NCBI GenBank assembly: GCA_008933735.1
Contig: WBUL01000001.1
Coordinates: 26,057-90,056 of the forward strand
Direction of reading: 5' to 3'
Source of the DNA: Anaerolineae bacterium
GTDB taxonomy: Bacteria > Chloroflexota > Anaerolineae > Aggregatilineales > J027
Length of the DNA stretch: 64,000 nucleotides
Program-made: the position numbers and the translations under genes
Shown: in pieces, positions 42,406 to 51,507 of the stretch
Layout of the letters: each line of letters opens with the position of its first letter
Numbering within the stretch: the stretch's first letter is position 1
The notes under the pieces: generated by a model
The model's input: the letters and a program-made list of their open reading frames with translations, nothing else
Database searches by the model: none
What the model was told of the DNA's origin: nothing

Positions 42406-43089
42406 TTATTCCTTATTCAATCCCAAACGCGCCCGACGCTCTTCAAGCTGCTGCTCGATTTCGGAAACACCAATGACCTCATCAATCTGATTCTGCAAGC
42501 GAGAACTGGCCATTTCCGCTTCAGCATCGACGCGATCAAGCTGCGAACGAATTTTCTCGCTGATGGTGGTCATTTCAGCATCACCCACTTTGCTGATGTC
42601 GTCCAGACTCTTGATCGTCTTGGTAGCGATTTTCTTCGCTTCTGCCAGTTCAAGCAGGTGTTTCAGTTGTTCGCGTTCCTGCTTAATGGTTACCAGACGT
42701 GCTTCAAGCTTCAGTTTGGCATCCATGATCTTCTGGTACTCATTCTGCTGCTGCTGCCACTGTTCATAATACTCCTGCGACAGCGACTTCTTGTTGTTCA
42801 AATCGGCCTGAGCAGCGGTCGCCAGGTCAGCCTTGTTTTTGACCAGCAGCATATCAATATCACGATCCAGCTTTTCGACCTGTGCCGAAAATTCATCATA
42901 TTTCCGCTTCAGCGTTTTAACGTTCCCGCCCACCGTTGCAGCCGAGTCTTCCAGGGCGTCAATGTGGCGCTCCGCTTGGCGAATATACTCATCCATGACT
43001 TTCAGGTTATTGCTTTCCAAAGCACTATCCACCAGCGCGTGTAAATTAGCAGAAATCAGTGTGTTGACTTTTTCCAGTAGGGAAGCCAT
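42406..43089 (-). CDS. PspA/IM30 family membrane-stress protein
   Basis: 227 aa, almost entirely alpha-helical coiled coil. The N-terminal amphipathic helix (MASLLEKVNTLISANLHALVD) and the pattern through MDEYIRQAERHIDALEDS match the PspA/Vipp1 family, which polymerises on damaged membranes and restores proton tightness. Promoter with a perfect TATAAT upstream. Heads an operon with a membrane coiled-coil protein and a GNAT. No pspF or pspBC-like genes were seen. Confidence 0.85.
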   Translation of the reverse strand: MASLLEKVNTLISANLHALVDSALESNNLKVMDEYIRQAERHIDALEDSAATVGGNVKTLKRKYDEFSAQVEKLDRDIDMLLVKNKADLATAAQADLNNKKSLSQEYYEQWQQQQNEYQKIMDAKLKLEARLVTIKQEREQLKHLLELAEAKKIATKTIKSLDDISKVGDAEMTTISEKIRSQLDRVDAEAEMASSRLQNQIDEVIGVSEIEQQLEERRARLGLNKE

Positions 43090-43146
43090 TCAATCATTTA
43101 CTCCTAGCTACGTTTTCTATACGAAAATTCGCGTGTCTGGGTTGCT

Positions 43147-43152
43147 ATTATA
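43147..43152 (-). promoter_or_regulatory. -10 box of the PspA-like operon
   Basis: A perfect TATAAT on the minus strand, 57 nt before the ATG and just after the terminator of the upstream kinase gene. No good -35 box was seen. Confidence 0.55.
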
Positions 43153-43165
43153 CCCCCCATTACCC

Positions 43166-43189
43166 AAAAATGCCGCCAACTGGCGGCAT
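43166..43189 (-). terminator. Rho-independent terminator of the REC-kinase gene
   Basis: ATGCCGCCA pairs with TGGCGGCAT across a 2-nt loop sequence, followed by a T-run on the minus strand. It begins 22 nt after the stop. Confidence 0.88.
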
Positions 43190-43211
43190 GGAAAAATCAG
43201 CAGAATAGCTT

Positions 43212-44414
43212 TTAACCAATGGAGTCCCTCACTGGAAGGTGCAGTCGGAAAGAACTCCCCTGGCCGGGAACACTATATACGGTGATGTCCGCCTCATGGA
43301 CATGGGCGATTCCCCGGACAATTGCCAGACCGGCACCTGCGCCCTGATCCTCATAAAGCTGGCGGTTAATCTGGTAGAACATATTAAAAATCAGTTCGAG
43401 TTCCGCTTCCGGGATGCCCCGTCCGTAGTCATGAACTTCAAAGGTCGTGCGATGGTCACTATCCTGGTAGACTCGCATCTCAATCACCGATCCGTTGTCG
43501 GAAAACTTGATCGCATTATCAAGCAATCGTATCAGCGCAGCGCTAAGGTACTCCTGGTCACCCACAAACGGCGATAGATCCTCCGCAATATCGATCACTA
43601 CCCTGTCCTGACGCGATTCCAGCAGGGAATTATGATATTTAACGGCTGCCTTTACAATCGGAGAGACATCCCGAATCACCCGTCTGCGCCACACATAAGT
43701 ATTGGCAAGCTCACCTGTCTCCAAATCCACTAACATGATGAAATTTTCCACAAGGCGCTGCAACCGTTCGGCGCCGGAGCCAACACCTTTGAGGAAGTCT
43801 TGCATATCTTTCAGATCCAACAGGTCAGCATCGCGGTTGAGCATGTCCGAATAGGCCACTACATAAGTCAGCGGAGTACGGAATTCATGATTCAGGATCG
43901 TCAAAATTTGGCGTTTGACATCGGTGATTTGTTGGGAAAGGGCTGACTGCAACTGCTTGGTACGTTCCAATTTGGACGATACTGCCACCAGCAGATCTTC
44001 GGCGCCGAAGGGTTTCGTCACATAATCATCCGCCCCCATCGCCTTACCCAGGCGAATATCCGATTTCTCACCCTTTGCTGTCAGAAAAATGAAGGGAATG
44101 CTCAGCCAGATAGCTTCTGAGCGGACGGCCTCGAAAAATTCGTATCCGCTCATTTTGGGCATCATAATATCGGAAATAATCAGATCGGGGAGCGATTTGC
44201 CGCTTGAAAGGATCTCCATCCCTTCAACACCGCTGGGCGCGGTGACCACATCGTACCCATCCAATTCGAGAATTTCCTGAATGCCTTCCATCAAGTGCAA
44301 ATCATCTTCAACGACAAGGATTTTGGCACGGGGCCCTTTACGCTCGATTTTGGTAGGCAGTTCAGCCGTCACTGGCGTAGGGGAAAGACGATACATGTAT
44401 GCAGCTTCAGTCAT
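43212..44414 (-). CDS. Cytoplasmic hybrid: response-regulator receiver fused to a histidine kinase
   Basis: 400 aa, no membrane helix. Receiver at ~28-148: VVEDDLHLM, the Asp in IISDIMMPKMSG, Lys in YVTKPFGAEDL. HisKA at ~165-230 with ILNHEFRTPLTYV. The ATPase domain has RLLDNAIKFSD, VHDYGRGIP, GAGAGLAIVRG. The receiver precedes the kinase, the reverse of common hybrid kinases, so another kinase may feed phosphate or binding signals into it. No output domain in the protein. Confidence 0.93.
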   Translation of the reverse strand: MTEAAYMYRLSPTPVTAELPTKIERKGPRAKILVVEDDLHLMEGIQEILELDGYDVVTAPSGVEGMEILSSGKSLPDLIISDIMMPKMSGYEFFEAVRSEAIWLSIPFIFLTAKGEKSDIRLGKAMGADDYVTKPFGAEDLLVAVSSKLERTKQLQSALSQQITDVKRQILTILNHEFRTPLTYVVAYSDMLNRDADLLDLKDMQDFLKGVGSGAERLQRLVENFIMLVDLETGELANTYVWRRRVIRDVSPIVKAAVKYHNSLLESRQDRVVIDIAEDLSPFVGDQEYLSAALIRLLDNAIKFSDNGSVIEMRVYQDSDHRTTFEVHDYGRGIPEAELELIFNMFYQINRQLYEDQGAGAGLAIVRGIAHVHEADITVYSVPGQGSSFRLHLPVRDSIG

Positions 44415-44452
44415 GGTTTTTGCTCATTGTAGGCATAAGTCATTCTTTTAAC

Positions 44453-44458
44453 ATTATA
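44453..44458 (-). promoter_or_regulatory. -10 box of the REC-kinase gene
   Basis: A perfect TATAAT on the minus strand, 38 nt before the start codon; no matching -35 box was found. Confidence 0.45.
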
Positions 44459-44505
44459 ATCGCAAATTAAGAGCCTTGACGATTTTCATGGAAAATTCAA
44501 ACTGT

Positions 44506-45351
44506 CTATAAATTGTTAAGATGCGTGTCAAACCAGTGAAATATCTGGGTACGGACAGCTTCCTGTGCCAGCATCAACGTCGGATAAACAACCAGCACAT
44601 GTTCCCCCAGAGCCGCCGCGTCCATGGATTGGGCGGCCTGCAAACTGGCCGATTGATCTTCACCCGCCAGCAGCAGCATCGGTAGTGTCATCCCCTGAGG
44701 CAAACGTATTTGTGAAGAAAGTAAAGGATTTGTGCCCACAGCAGCGGCACACAAAGGATGTTCACCGCAGGCGGCAATAGCAGTTACAGCCCCACTGCCC
44801 TGCCCTAAAACCCCGTAACTTGGTGCGACAGGCAGCGTTTGCAAAGTATCAAGAGCGCTCTTGATATCGCTAACCGCCAGCGACCAATCTACTGATCCTG
44901 GCGAGGGGGCGTACCCTCGCAAATACAACAGCATCACATTATATCCAACCGATTGAAGTGCCTGAGCAAACAGGGTCAATTCCTGAACATTCCCATCCTC
45001 GCCATGCACCAGCACAATCACCGGTGCCGGTTGAATAGGCGCACCATAATAACTGGTTCGCAGCACGGTGCCATCGACGGCAAGGACATTGATAGGAATA
45101 GAAGCATCGGTCGGGATAGGCTGGGTGGGGGCCTCTTCGCTGGGTTGGCCTTCCGCCGCCAGTGCCGCCGCCGTAGGGTCATTTCGTCCAACAAAAGCGC
45201 TGCTCGACTCCGGCGAAATGACGGGCAAAACGGTTGGGCTGGATTCGATGAGCGGCGTTCGAGGTGGCGTTTCAGTAGGGGCTTCCAACAAACCACCACA
45301 GCCCGCCAGAACTGCAATCAAAAACCCAAGAACAGGGAGACGCGCCTTCAT
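44506..45351 (-). CDS. Lipoprotein alpha/beta hydrolase
   Basis: 281 aa. Lipoprotein signal (LPVLGFLIAVLAGC, Cys18) and a Pro/Thr/Ser-rich linker to ~75. The alpha/beta hydrolase core is VIVLVHGEDGNVQELTLF (oxyanion region), YGVLGQGSGAVTAIAACG (nucleophile elbow, Ser in GQGSG), MLLLAGEDQSAS (acid region); the catalytic His is not obvious near the shortened C-terminus. Dienelactone-hydrolase-like; substrate unknown. Overlaps the methyltransferase stop by ATGA. Confidence 0.82.
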   Translation of the reverse strand: MKARLPVLGFLIAVLAGCGGLLEAPTETPPRTPLIESSPTVLPVISPESSSAFVGRNDPTAAALAAEGQPSEEAPTQPIPTDASIPINVLAVDGTVLRTSYYGAPIQPAPVIVLVHGEDGNVQELTLFAQALQSVGYNVMLLYLRGYAPSPGSVDWSLAVSDIKSALDTLQTLPVAPSYGVLGQGSGAVTAIAACGEHPLCAAAVGTNPLLSSQIRLPQGMTLPMLLLAGEDQSASLQAAQSMDAAALGEHVLVVYPTLMLAQEAVRTQIFHWFDTHLNNL

Positions 45352-46103
45352 CGTAATTTCCGGGCGACCACAATCATACGCTCACAACCATCCATAAACG
45401 GCCCACGCCCGTAGTCGCCATACAACTCCACGATATCTAACTCAGATAATTGCATCAAAAGACGAATTTCGGGTGCGGAAATCAGGCGCAGTTTAAGCGG
45501 CGCAACCGTTCGTTTGACCGTCTTATCGGGTAGAATTTCGTCGTAAATCCAGTTTACCAGGAGAATTTGCTCGGCGCGATCAATTGTACTGACCGACTGC
45601 TGCATCACTGTGTTACCGCTGATCGGTTCAAAAAAGGTGCGTTCAAAACGCACCGCCTCATCGTTTTCGGTAGCCAAGAGTTCACCGGCATTGGGCAAAT
45701 CTATCACCATCAACCCATCATCAGCCAGAAGACCAGCGAGGTGTTTTAACACGATGATTTGCTGCTCGTGGAAGTGCATCAACGTATTAAAAGGCAGAAG
45801 GATCAGCGGGTAACGCCCGTCCCGAAAGCTCAGAATATCGGCTTCAACAAGTTGAGCATCAAGTTGAAGGGCATCTCGCTTGCGTCGGGCAAAGGCCAGC
45901 ATTTCTGGCGAATTATCGACTCCAATGGTGTGATAACCTACCTGGGCCAGATACAAATTCACGCGCCCTGTTCCACACCCAACATCGAGGATCGGCCCCC
46001 TTTTTCCCTCTGCAAATTCTTCATACAGAGGGAGATCGTCGGTGAAGTCTTGATTTTCAGCCTCGTAAAACCGGGCGATTGTATCGTAAAAGGTTTCGTT
46101 CAT
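45348..46103 (-). CDS. Class I SAM-dependent methyltransferase
   Basis: 251 aa from ATG 46103 (MNETFYDTIARFYEAE is the usual family start); ATG 46127 is an alternative. SAM loop ILDVGCGTGRVNLYLA, then IGVDNSPEMLAFAR, LLPFNTLMHF, DDGLMVIDLPN. Substrate unknown. Translationally coupled to the lipoprotein hydrolase; TATGAT lies just upstream. Confidence 0.85.
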   Translation of the reverse strand: MNETFYDTIARFYEAENQDFTDDLPLYEEFAEGKRGPILDVGCGTGRVNLYLAQVGYHTIGVDNSPEMLAFARRKRDALQLDAQLVEADILSFRDGRYPLILLPFNTLMHFHEQQIIVLKHLAGLLADDGLMVIDLPNAGELLATENDEAVRFERTFFEPISGNTVMQQSVSTIDRAEQILLVNWIYDEILPDKTVKRTVAPLKLRLISAPEIRLLMQLSELDIVELYGDYGRGPFMDGCERMIVVARKLR

Positions 46104-46219
46104 GATGTTCCGCGATTCCAGTTTCATCATAGGGCAAAGTCCGGTCATGTCGCAAGCTGCGATTAACTAACTTTACGGCGAAGTGACAGACTGCTCACCT
46201 GCATAAATCAACGACAGTC

Positions 46220-47407
46220 TCATGGCCGCGGGGTACGGGTAATCCGTTCCGGCAGTGCAGGTGTCGCTGTAGGAGTAAAAGTAATGGTTTCGGTAGGCGT
46301 TGAGGTCAGCGTGGGGGTCACAGGCGTGGGGGTCTCAGTCGGTGGGAGCGTATTGGTTGCAGTACTATACACAGGCAACGTTGGCAAAGGGGTTGGCGCG
46401 TTCGGATTCGCGCTGGTCGGCGGATTCTGCTGGGCGGTGGTGGCAAAACTAACCTGAGTCGCGCTGGGCAAGGCACCTTCAGCGGCTGTCGCAAAGGGAG
46501 TCAGAGTTGGGACAGCGGTTGGGGTAGGCGGTTGGTTATCCAACGTAAAGGTCTGGTCATATTCCTGGCCGTGTTCGCCCAGTGCACCAAGCGGCTGATT
46601 GTTCAAAATCACCTCCAGACCCCCTGCATTGGCGGTACGCAGACGAATCGACTCGCTACCCGTATACTGAACGCCCGTTCCAGGGCGCAGCACGCCTTGA
46701 AACTGTACCACCTCATCTACTGTAATTCGCAGCCAGCTTCTTTGAGTGGCATTGACCACGATATTCAAACTATCCACACCCACGAAATTCGGCTGTACAG
46801 GCGGTGCCACCACAATCCCGCCCTGTGTCGCCGTTGCTGTGATGCCAGGTGCTTCGCTGCCAAATTTCGCATCCGTCCCTGATATTACCTCTGGGGAGGA
46901 TTGGATCAGAGGAGGATTCGCCAGAGAACCCTCAGTGGAGTCATCTCCCAGGATAGTACTTACGACCATATAAGCACCGCCCGCCATCATACTGACCAGT
47001 ATCATGACGAGCAGGCCAATGAGCATGATCCGAAGTACCCCTCCACCAGTACGCTCCTGCGCCGCCGAAGTCTCGGCGGCAGGTTCAGAAATTGCTATTG
47101 GGGAAGGGGAGGTTAACGATGTTTTTTGCCCTCCAAACACAAACAGGCCACGCTTTTTCGGCCTTTTTGCGTCTTCATATGCCTGTAATACATCGTTGGG
47201 GTCTAGACGCAGGAAAACAGCATAGTTCCGCAAAAAACCACGCACCTGCATTTCTGAAAGTGAGGGATCGGGCTGCCCTTTTTCCAGCCCTTCGATGTGT
47301 TTCGCTCGAATGCGAATAGCTGTCTCGACCTGCTGCAATGTTACATCGCGTTGCAGGCGGACATCCCGCAGCCATTCTCCGAGGGCAGCCAGTTCGTCAT
47401 TGGGCAT
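46220..47407 (-). CDS. RodZ-like protein with an added Thr/Pro-rich tail
   Basis: 395 aa. N-terminal helix-turn-helix (~8-75; LGEWLRDVRLQRDVTLQQVE, HIEGLEKGQ) that in RodZ binds MreB, one membrane helix (~128-150), and the DUF4115 beta domain at ~215-295 (RSWLRITVDEVVQFQGVL; LNNQPLGALG). The final ~100 residues are a Thr/Pro linker-like tail not present in standard RodZ, which ends at DUF4115. Links the shape-determining cytoskeleton to the wall. It is 17 nt after rplI. Confidence 0.88.
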   Translation of the reverse strand: MPNDELAALGEWLRDVRLQRDVTLQQVETAIRIRAKHIEGLEKGQPDPSLSEMQVRGFLRNYAVFLRLDPNDVLQAYEDAKRPKKRGLFVFGGQKTSLTSPSPIAISEPAAETSAAQERTGGGVLRIMLIGLLVMILVSMMAGGAYMVVSTILGDDSTEGSLANPPLIQSSPEVISGTDAKFGSEAPGITATATQGGIVVAPPVQPNFVGVDSLNIVVNATQRSWLRITVDEVVQFQGVLRPGTGVQYTGSESIRLRTANAGGLEVILNNQPLGALGEHGQEYDQTFTLDNQPPTPTAVPTLTPFATAAEGALPSATQVSFATTAQQNPPTSANPNAPTPLPTLPVYSTATNTLPPTETPTPVTPTLTSTPTETITFTPTATPALPERITRTPRP

Positions 47408-47424
47408 GGGCGTTTACGCCCGTC

Positions 47425-48003
47425 TTATTCAGCCTGTTCTGCGGGTGTTTCTTCGGCAGCAGCGGCTTCGGATTCTTCCAACAGGTCTTCAACAAGCAGG
47501 TCTTCGACTTCAACCGGCGGCAGTTCTTCACCGCCTGCGGCGAGGAAAGCGGCCATATCTTCTTCCCGTACAATCGTGACCTTCAGCGTAGGAGACAAAT
47601 CTGCTCCCATACGCACCGGAACATCGTAGGTTCCCAGTTCACGGAGCGGGCGTTCGCTAATACGGCGGCGGTTAATGTCAATTCCCGTCACTTTGTAAAG
47701 TTCGGCGGCGATCTCAGTTGTTGTGACCGAACCGTACAGCTTGCCGTTCGAGCCAGCCTTACGGCCAAAAATCAGTACAACACCATCGATCTGATTAGAC
47801 ACATTCACCAACTGCTCATTCAGCTCGTTCCGACGGATCGCCGATTCAGCCAGCAGACTTTCATTTTCCTGCATCGCTCGCTTGGTTGCTTTAACTGCCA
47901 GCCCACGCGGAATCAGGTAATTGCGGGCAAAGCCATTCGCCACATCAACAATGTCGCCAGCGACACCGTGCTTATAGACATACTGTTTCAATATAACCTT
48001 CAT
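47425..48003 (-). CDS. rplI: Ribosomal protein bL9
   Basis: 192 aa from ATG 48003 (GGAGG six nt upstream). N-domain KVILKQYVYKHGVAGDIVDVANGFARNYLIPRGLAV, connecting helix, and C-domain (KLYGSVTTTEIAAELYKVTG, RRRISERPLRELGTYDVPVRM). The last ~45 residues are an Ala/Glu-rich acidic extension beyond the usual ~150 aa. Confidence 0.96.
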   Translation of the reverse strand: MKVILKQYVYKHGVAGDIVDVANGFARNYLIPRGLAVKATKRAMQENESLLAESAIRRNELNEQLVNVSNQIDGVVLIFGRKAGSNGKLYGSVTTTEIAAELYKVTGIDINRRRISERPLRELGTYDVPVRMGADLSPTLKVTIVREEDMAAFLAAGGEELPPVEVEDLLVEDLLEESEAAAAEETPAEQAE

Positions 48004-48112
48004 CAAATTCCTCCCGCGCCGTCGCTAACGCGCGTCCTCAAAAGTCGGGCGCAATAGTACCGCAAGTGCGCCTGACCTGCCAGGGTTAATCGTTATTACA
48101 CCTGCCAACCGT

Positions 48113-48140
48113 TTGATTTTAACTGGGTATGGCTTACAAT
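48113..48140 (+). promoter_or_regulatory. Promoter of the membrane glycosyltransferase gene, nearly leaderless
   Basis: TTGATT (48113-48118), 16-bp spacer, TACAAT (48135-48140), 11 nt before the ATG. The leader would be ~5 nt and has no ribosome site. Confidence 0.55.
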
Positions 48141-48151
48141 TGCCCGCCGAA

Positions 48152-49699
48152 ATGAAACGCACAACCCTGATTGTCCTCCTTTTGATATACGCCGCCATGT
48201 GGGCCGCAGCATGGGTTTCCCGCGATCCGTTCGAACGCTTACCCCATCTGGAAGATGAATTCGCCTATCTTTATCAAGCACGCATTTTCGAACACGGCGA
48301 TATTGTGATTGATTCACCCAACCCGCGCCGTGCTTACTGGCAGCCATTTTTAATTGATTATGAGGGCAAGCGCTTCGGCAAATATCCCCCTGGCTGGCCT
48401 CTGCTGCTGGCATTTGGAACGAGCACGCGGATTCCCTGGGTAGTCAGTGTATATTTTGCCGGACTAACGATAGCCATTGTGTATCGCTTTGGGCGGGAAC
48501 TTTACAACGAAAGCACGGGGGTCATCGCCGCACTTTTGATGACAACCAGCCCGATTTCCCTGCTTCTCAGCGGCACCCTGATGAGCCACACCGCCGCCTT
48601 GTTTTTTACAACGCTGTTCATGTACAGCCTGTGGCGAATCGAACTCAGGCAAAACATCTTGTGGTGGGGCTTTTTAGGAGGAATTTCGCTCGGAATCAAT
48701 ATCGCCATGCGTCCCCTGACCGCCGTTGGTATCGCCCTGCCCTTTGTTATCTACAGCGCAGGACGGTTGGGTTGGGTACTCTATAAGGACAGCCCTGCAT
48801 TCTGGCCCACCCTCAAGCCGCTTGTTGTGCTTGGCATGGTGACACTGCTGATCGGCGCGATGTGGCCCGCCTTCAACTATGCAGCTACAGGTGAACCCAC
48901 CAAAAACCTGTACACCCTCATCTGGAAATATGATCGGATAGGCTTTGGCCCAGAATACGGGCGCAGCGGGCACACCATCGACAAAGGGATTCAACATGCC
49001 AAGGACGACCTGCGTTGTTATGCCCGCGATCTGTTCGGCTGGACAACTTATCCTGACAACCCGCCGGAGAAAGTCCAGGCAAACAACAACTGTGTCAAAG
49101 ATAAACCCGGAGTCAGTTGGGCACTCCTGCCGCTGGGATTCATTTTTATGCATCGCCGCAAATGGTCAATTTTGCTGCTGGCGCTGGCTGTCAGCCTGGT
49201 CGGGGTGCATATGGCCTATTGGATCGGTGCTCAGGTCTACAGCGCCCGCTATTATTTTGAAATGTCCTCGGCCCTGGTGCTGATTTCTGCCGCCGGCGTC
49301 AGCGGATTCGCCCAGTTTCTGCGGCGTTTCCAACTTCACGCTGCTGTCTACAGTCTGCTCTTTATCGCGGTTTTTGTCTCCCTCATCGGCTATACCCCTG
49401 ATCGGCTCCGTGCCTTGCGGGGATATGGGCGTGTCACCCGTGACCAGATTGAAGAAGTAGAAAATCTCCGTGAATCACCGGATACACCCGTTCTTGTCGT
49501 TGTAAGCGGAGAACACCATTGGCGAGATGTCGCCCCGCTTATGGCGCTGACCGATCCTTACGCAGCGAATGACATCATCGTGCTGCGCGACCCGGACAGC
49601 CAATATCTGCCCATGCTCCGTGCCAATTATCCTGACCGTCAGCTAATGCTGGTCATTGACCAGAAACTGTATCCAATTGCACCGGAAGCAGAGCCTTAA
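48152..49699 (+). CDS. Polytopic membrane glycosyltransferase (GT39/PMT-like)
   Basis: 515 aa from ATG 48152; the frame to 48113 is rejected. About ten membrane helices. The first outside loop has the acidic pair HLEDEFAYLYQA typical of GT-C enzymes that use lipid-linked sugars, followed by KYPPGWPLLLAFG. The soluble C-terminal part is short. Probably transfers a sugar to a lipid, protein or wall glycan outside the membrane. The stop overlaps the convergent ABC permease stop within TTAA. Confidence 0.8.
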   Translation: MKRTTLIVLLLIYAAMWAAAWVSRDPFERLPHLEDEFAYLYQARIFEHGDIVIDSPNPRRAYWQPFLIDYEGKRFGKYPPGWPLLLAFGTSTRIPWVVSVYFAGLTIAIVYRFGRELYNESTGVIAALLMTTSPISLLLSGTLMSHTAALFFTTLFMYSLWRIELRQNILWWGFLGGISLGINIAMRPLTAVGIALPFVIYSAGRLGWVLYKDSPAFWPTLKPLVVLGMVTLLIGAMWPAFNYAATGEPTKNLYTLIWKYDRIGFGPEYGRSGHTIDKGIQHAKDDLRCYARDLFGWTTYPDNPPEKVQANNNCVKDKPGVSWALLPLGFIFMHRRKWSILLLALAVSLVGVHMAYWIGAQVYSARYYFEMSSALVLISAAGVSGFAQFLRRFQLHAAVYSLLFIAVFVSLIGYTPDRLRALRGYGRVTRDQIEEVENLRESPDTPVLVVVSGEHHWRDVAPLMALTDPYAANDIIVLRDPDSQYLPMLRANYPDRQLMLVIDQKLYPIAPEAEP

Positions 49700-50580
49700 T
49701 TGGTAATATCCTGACGCTGGAAGGCAATCGCTGTCAGTGAGATGAGCGCGAATACCCACACAAACAATACGATCAGAGAAAAGGTCAGGCTGTCACTGGC
49801 AACAATATTGTCATCCCAGTCACGTAGTGTCGTTGGGGCATTGGAGTTGATCCATTCAACGGCATTAAAAAGGTTGTATGTCGGCGTATAACGATAGAGC
49901 CGCAGAATCTCCACATTCTTTAGAAAAAATGCCACTAAGAGAAACGCTAAAACAGACAGACCTTCGGCGGTTGCAATCACATAACTGGTAATGAGGCTGC
50001 CGAGGATCGAGCGGGTGAGCATGGCAGCAATCATGGCATATCCTGAGCCAATGACCGTCCCAACAAAGGCTGTCGCCGCTTGTAAGAGGTAATCTTCAGC
50101 AAACTCGCTCAGCACATCTCCAGACAGTTCTGGGCCATACGGGGCGTGCGAAATGGCACTGACCAACCCCATCCCTACTCCCGTGATGATTGAGGTCAGG
50201 ATAAAAGCCACGACAATGATGATACCTACCACCAGAAATTTCGCCAGAATGAGGGGGACACGCTCACTGCGTGGAACCAGATTTTTCCAGGTATTCCACT
50301 GATACTCTCCCCCAAATTGCAGCGCCACAAAAGCCAATAAAAAAGCCCGCCCGAAAATATTATTGGGAATATTCCACATCCCGACCATGACATCTGTCCA
50401 TTGAACGGGTTCTTCAACCATCGTCTGACGGGCATCCGCCGAAAGCAGCACAAACAACATCCAGAATCCGATAAAAGCCGCCGCCATCACCGGAAAAATG
50501 CCGACCAAAAACGCAGTCGGGCCATAATTGCCAAGAATCTTAATGGCCTCAGCCTTCATCAACTTAGGAAACGTCTTCAT
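49696..50580 (-). CDS. ABC-2 family transporter permease
   Basis: 294 aa with six membrane helices, the first near TAFLVGIFPVMAAAFIGFWML. Six-helix permease with large outside loop fits ABC-2 exporters. Start ATG 50580 has GGAGAAG upstream and overlaps the ATPase gene by 17 nt; a second ATG at 50559 is possible. Exports an unknown substrate with the upstream ATPase. Confidence 0.85.
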   Translation of the reverse strand: MKTFPKLMKAEAIKILGNYGPTAFLVGIFPVMAAAFIGFWMLFVLLSADARQTMVEEPVQWTDVMVGMWNIPNNIFGRAFLLAFVALQFGGEYQWNTWKNLVPRSERVPLILAKFLVVGIIIVVAFILTSIITGVGMGLVSAISHAPYGPELSGDVLSEFAEDYLLQAATAFVGTVIGSGYAMIAAMLTRSILGSLITSYVIATAEGLSVLAFLLVAFFLKNVEILRLYRYTPTYNLFNAVEWINSNAPTTLRDWDDNIVASDSLTFSLIVLFVWVFALISLTAIAFQRQDITN

Positions 50581-51490
50581 TTTCTTCTTCTCCGGTCACG
50601 GATAGGAAAAAGTCTTCTAAAGTCTGGCGCTGGCGGGTAACTTCAAAAATCCGGATCTGATGCTCAACCAGTTTCGCAACCACATGCGGGGCATCGTCAC
50701 GATTAGCATCAACGGTCAGCGAGCGTGTATTCTGGCGGCACGCCCAATGCGGGCTCAGCACCTGGACAGCCGCCTCAAGCGGCTCCGCTTCAATCTGTAA
50801 TTTCGTCTGGTCGGAAAGCAGTTCCCGCACGTCGCCTTCTCGAATCAGCACGCCTCTGTTAATAATGGCAACCCGGTCACAGATTTGCTCCACTTCACCC
50901 AGCATATGACTGGAAAGCAGAACTGTTTTTCCATGTTTATCGGCCAGCTCACGGATAAAAAAACGAATTTCCTGAATCCCCTGGGGGTCAAGGCCATTGG
51001 TGGGTTCGTCTAAAATCACCACATCGGGATCGTTCAGCAGCGCCGCTGCCAACCCAAGCCGCTGTTTCATGCCGGTCGAATACCCTTTTACCCGCCGCCG
51101 TGAACGTTCTGTCATACCGACCAGTTCTAATAGCTCATCAATACGCGGTTCAGGTGTCTCTATATTCCCGACCAGTGCCAGCACTTTCAAGTTACGGCGC
51201 CCACTCAGGAAATTATAGAAATTGGCTCCTTCAACCTGTGCCCCCACACGCTGCAAAATCGCATGGTCACGATGAACATGTTTGCCAAAAATATGCACGT
51301 GGCCTTCGTCAGGTCGCACCAGATCCAGAATCATCCGAATCGTGGTGGTTTTGCCCGCGCCGTTGCGCCCCAGCAGCCCGTAAACCTGCCCGGTTTTTAC
51401 CTCCAGACTCAGATTTTTAACTGCCTGCACCCGCCTGCTTTTGAGCCAGCCAAACGACTTGCTCAGATTCTCAATGCGAATGGCATTCAC
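50564..51490 (-). CDS. ABC transporter ATPase
   Basis: 308 aa from GTG 51490, which has GGAG six nt upstream; GTG 51502 is an alternative. Walker A GRNGAGKTTT, signature YSTGMKQRLGLAAALL (a variant of LSGGQ common in ABC-2 exporters), Walker B VVILDEPTNGLDP, switch SSHML. A ~90-aa C-terminal extension carries an ACT-like regulatory fold. Pairs with the permease just downstream. Confidence 0.93.
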   Translation of the reverse strand: MNAIRIENLSKSFGWLKSRRVQAVKNLSLEVKTGQVYGLLGRNGAGKTTTIRMILDLVRPDEGHVHIFGKHVHRDHAILQRVGAQVEGANFYNFLSGRRNLKVLALVGNIETPEPRIDELLELVGMTERSRRRVKGYSTGMKQRLGLAAALLNDPDVVILDEPTNGLDPQGIQEIRFFIRELADKHGKTVLLSSHMLGEVEQICDRVAIINRGVLIREGDVRELLSDQTKLQIEAEPLEAAVQVLSPHWACRQNTRSLTVDANRDDAPHVVAKLVEHQIRIFEVTRQRQTLEDFFLSVTGEEENEDVS

Positions 51491-51507
51491 ATTTTTCTCC
51501 ACTATGT

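Noticed and set aside
48004..48020. Alternative rplI start at TTG 48006
   Set aside because: The adjacent ATG at 48003 has better spacing to GGAGG and matches the usual MKVIL start.
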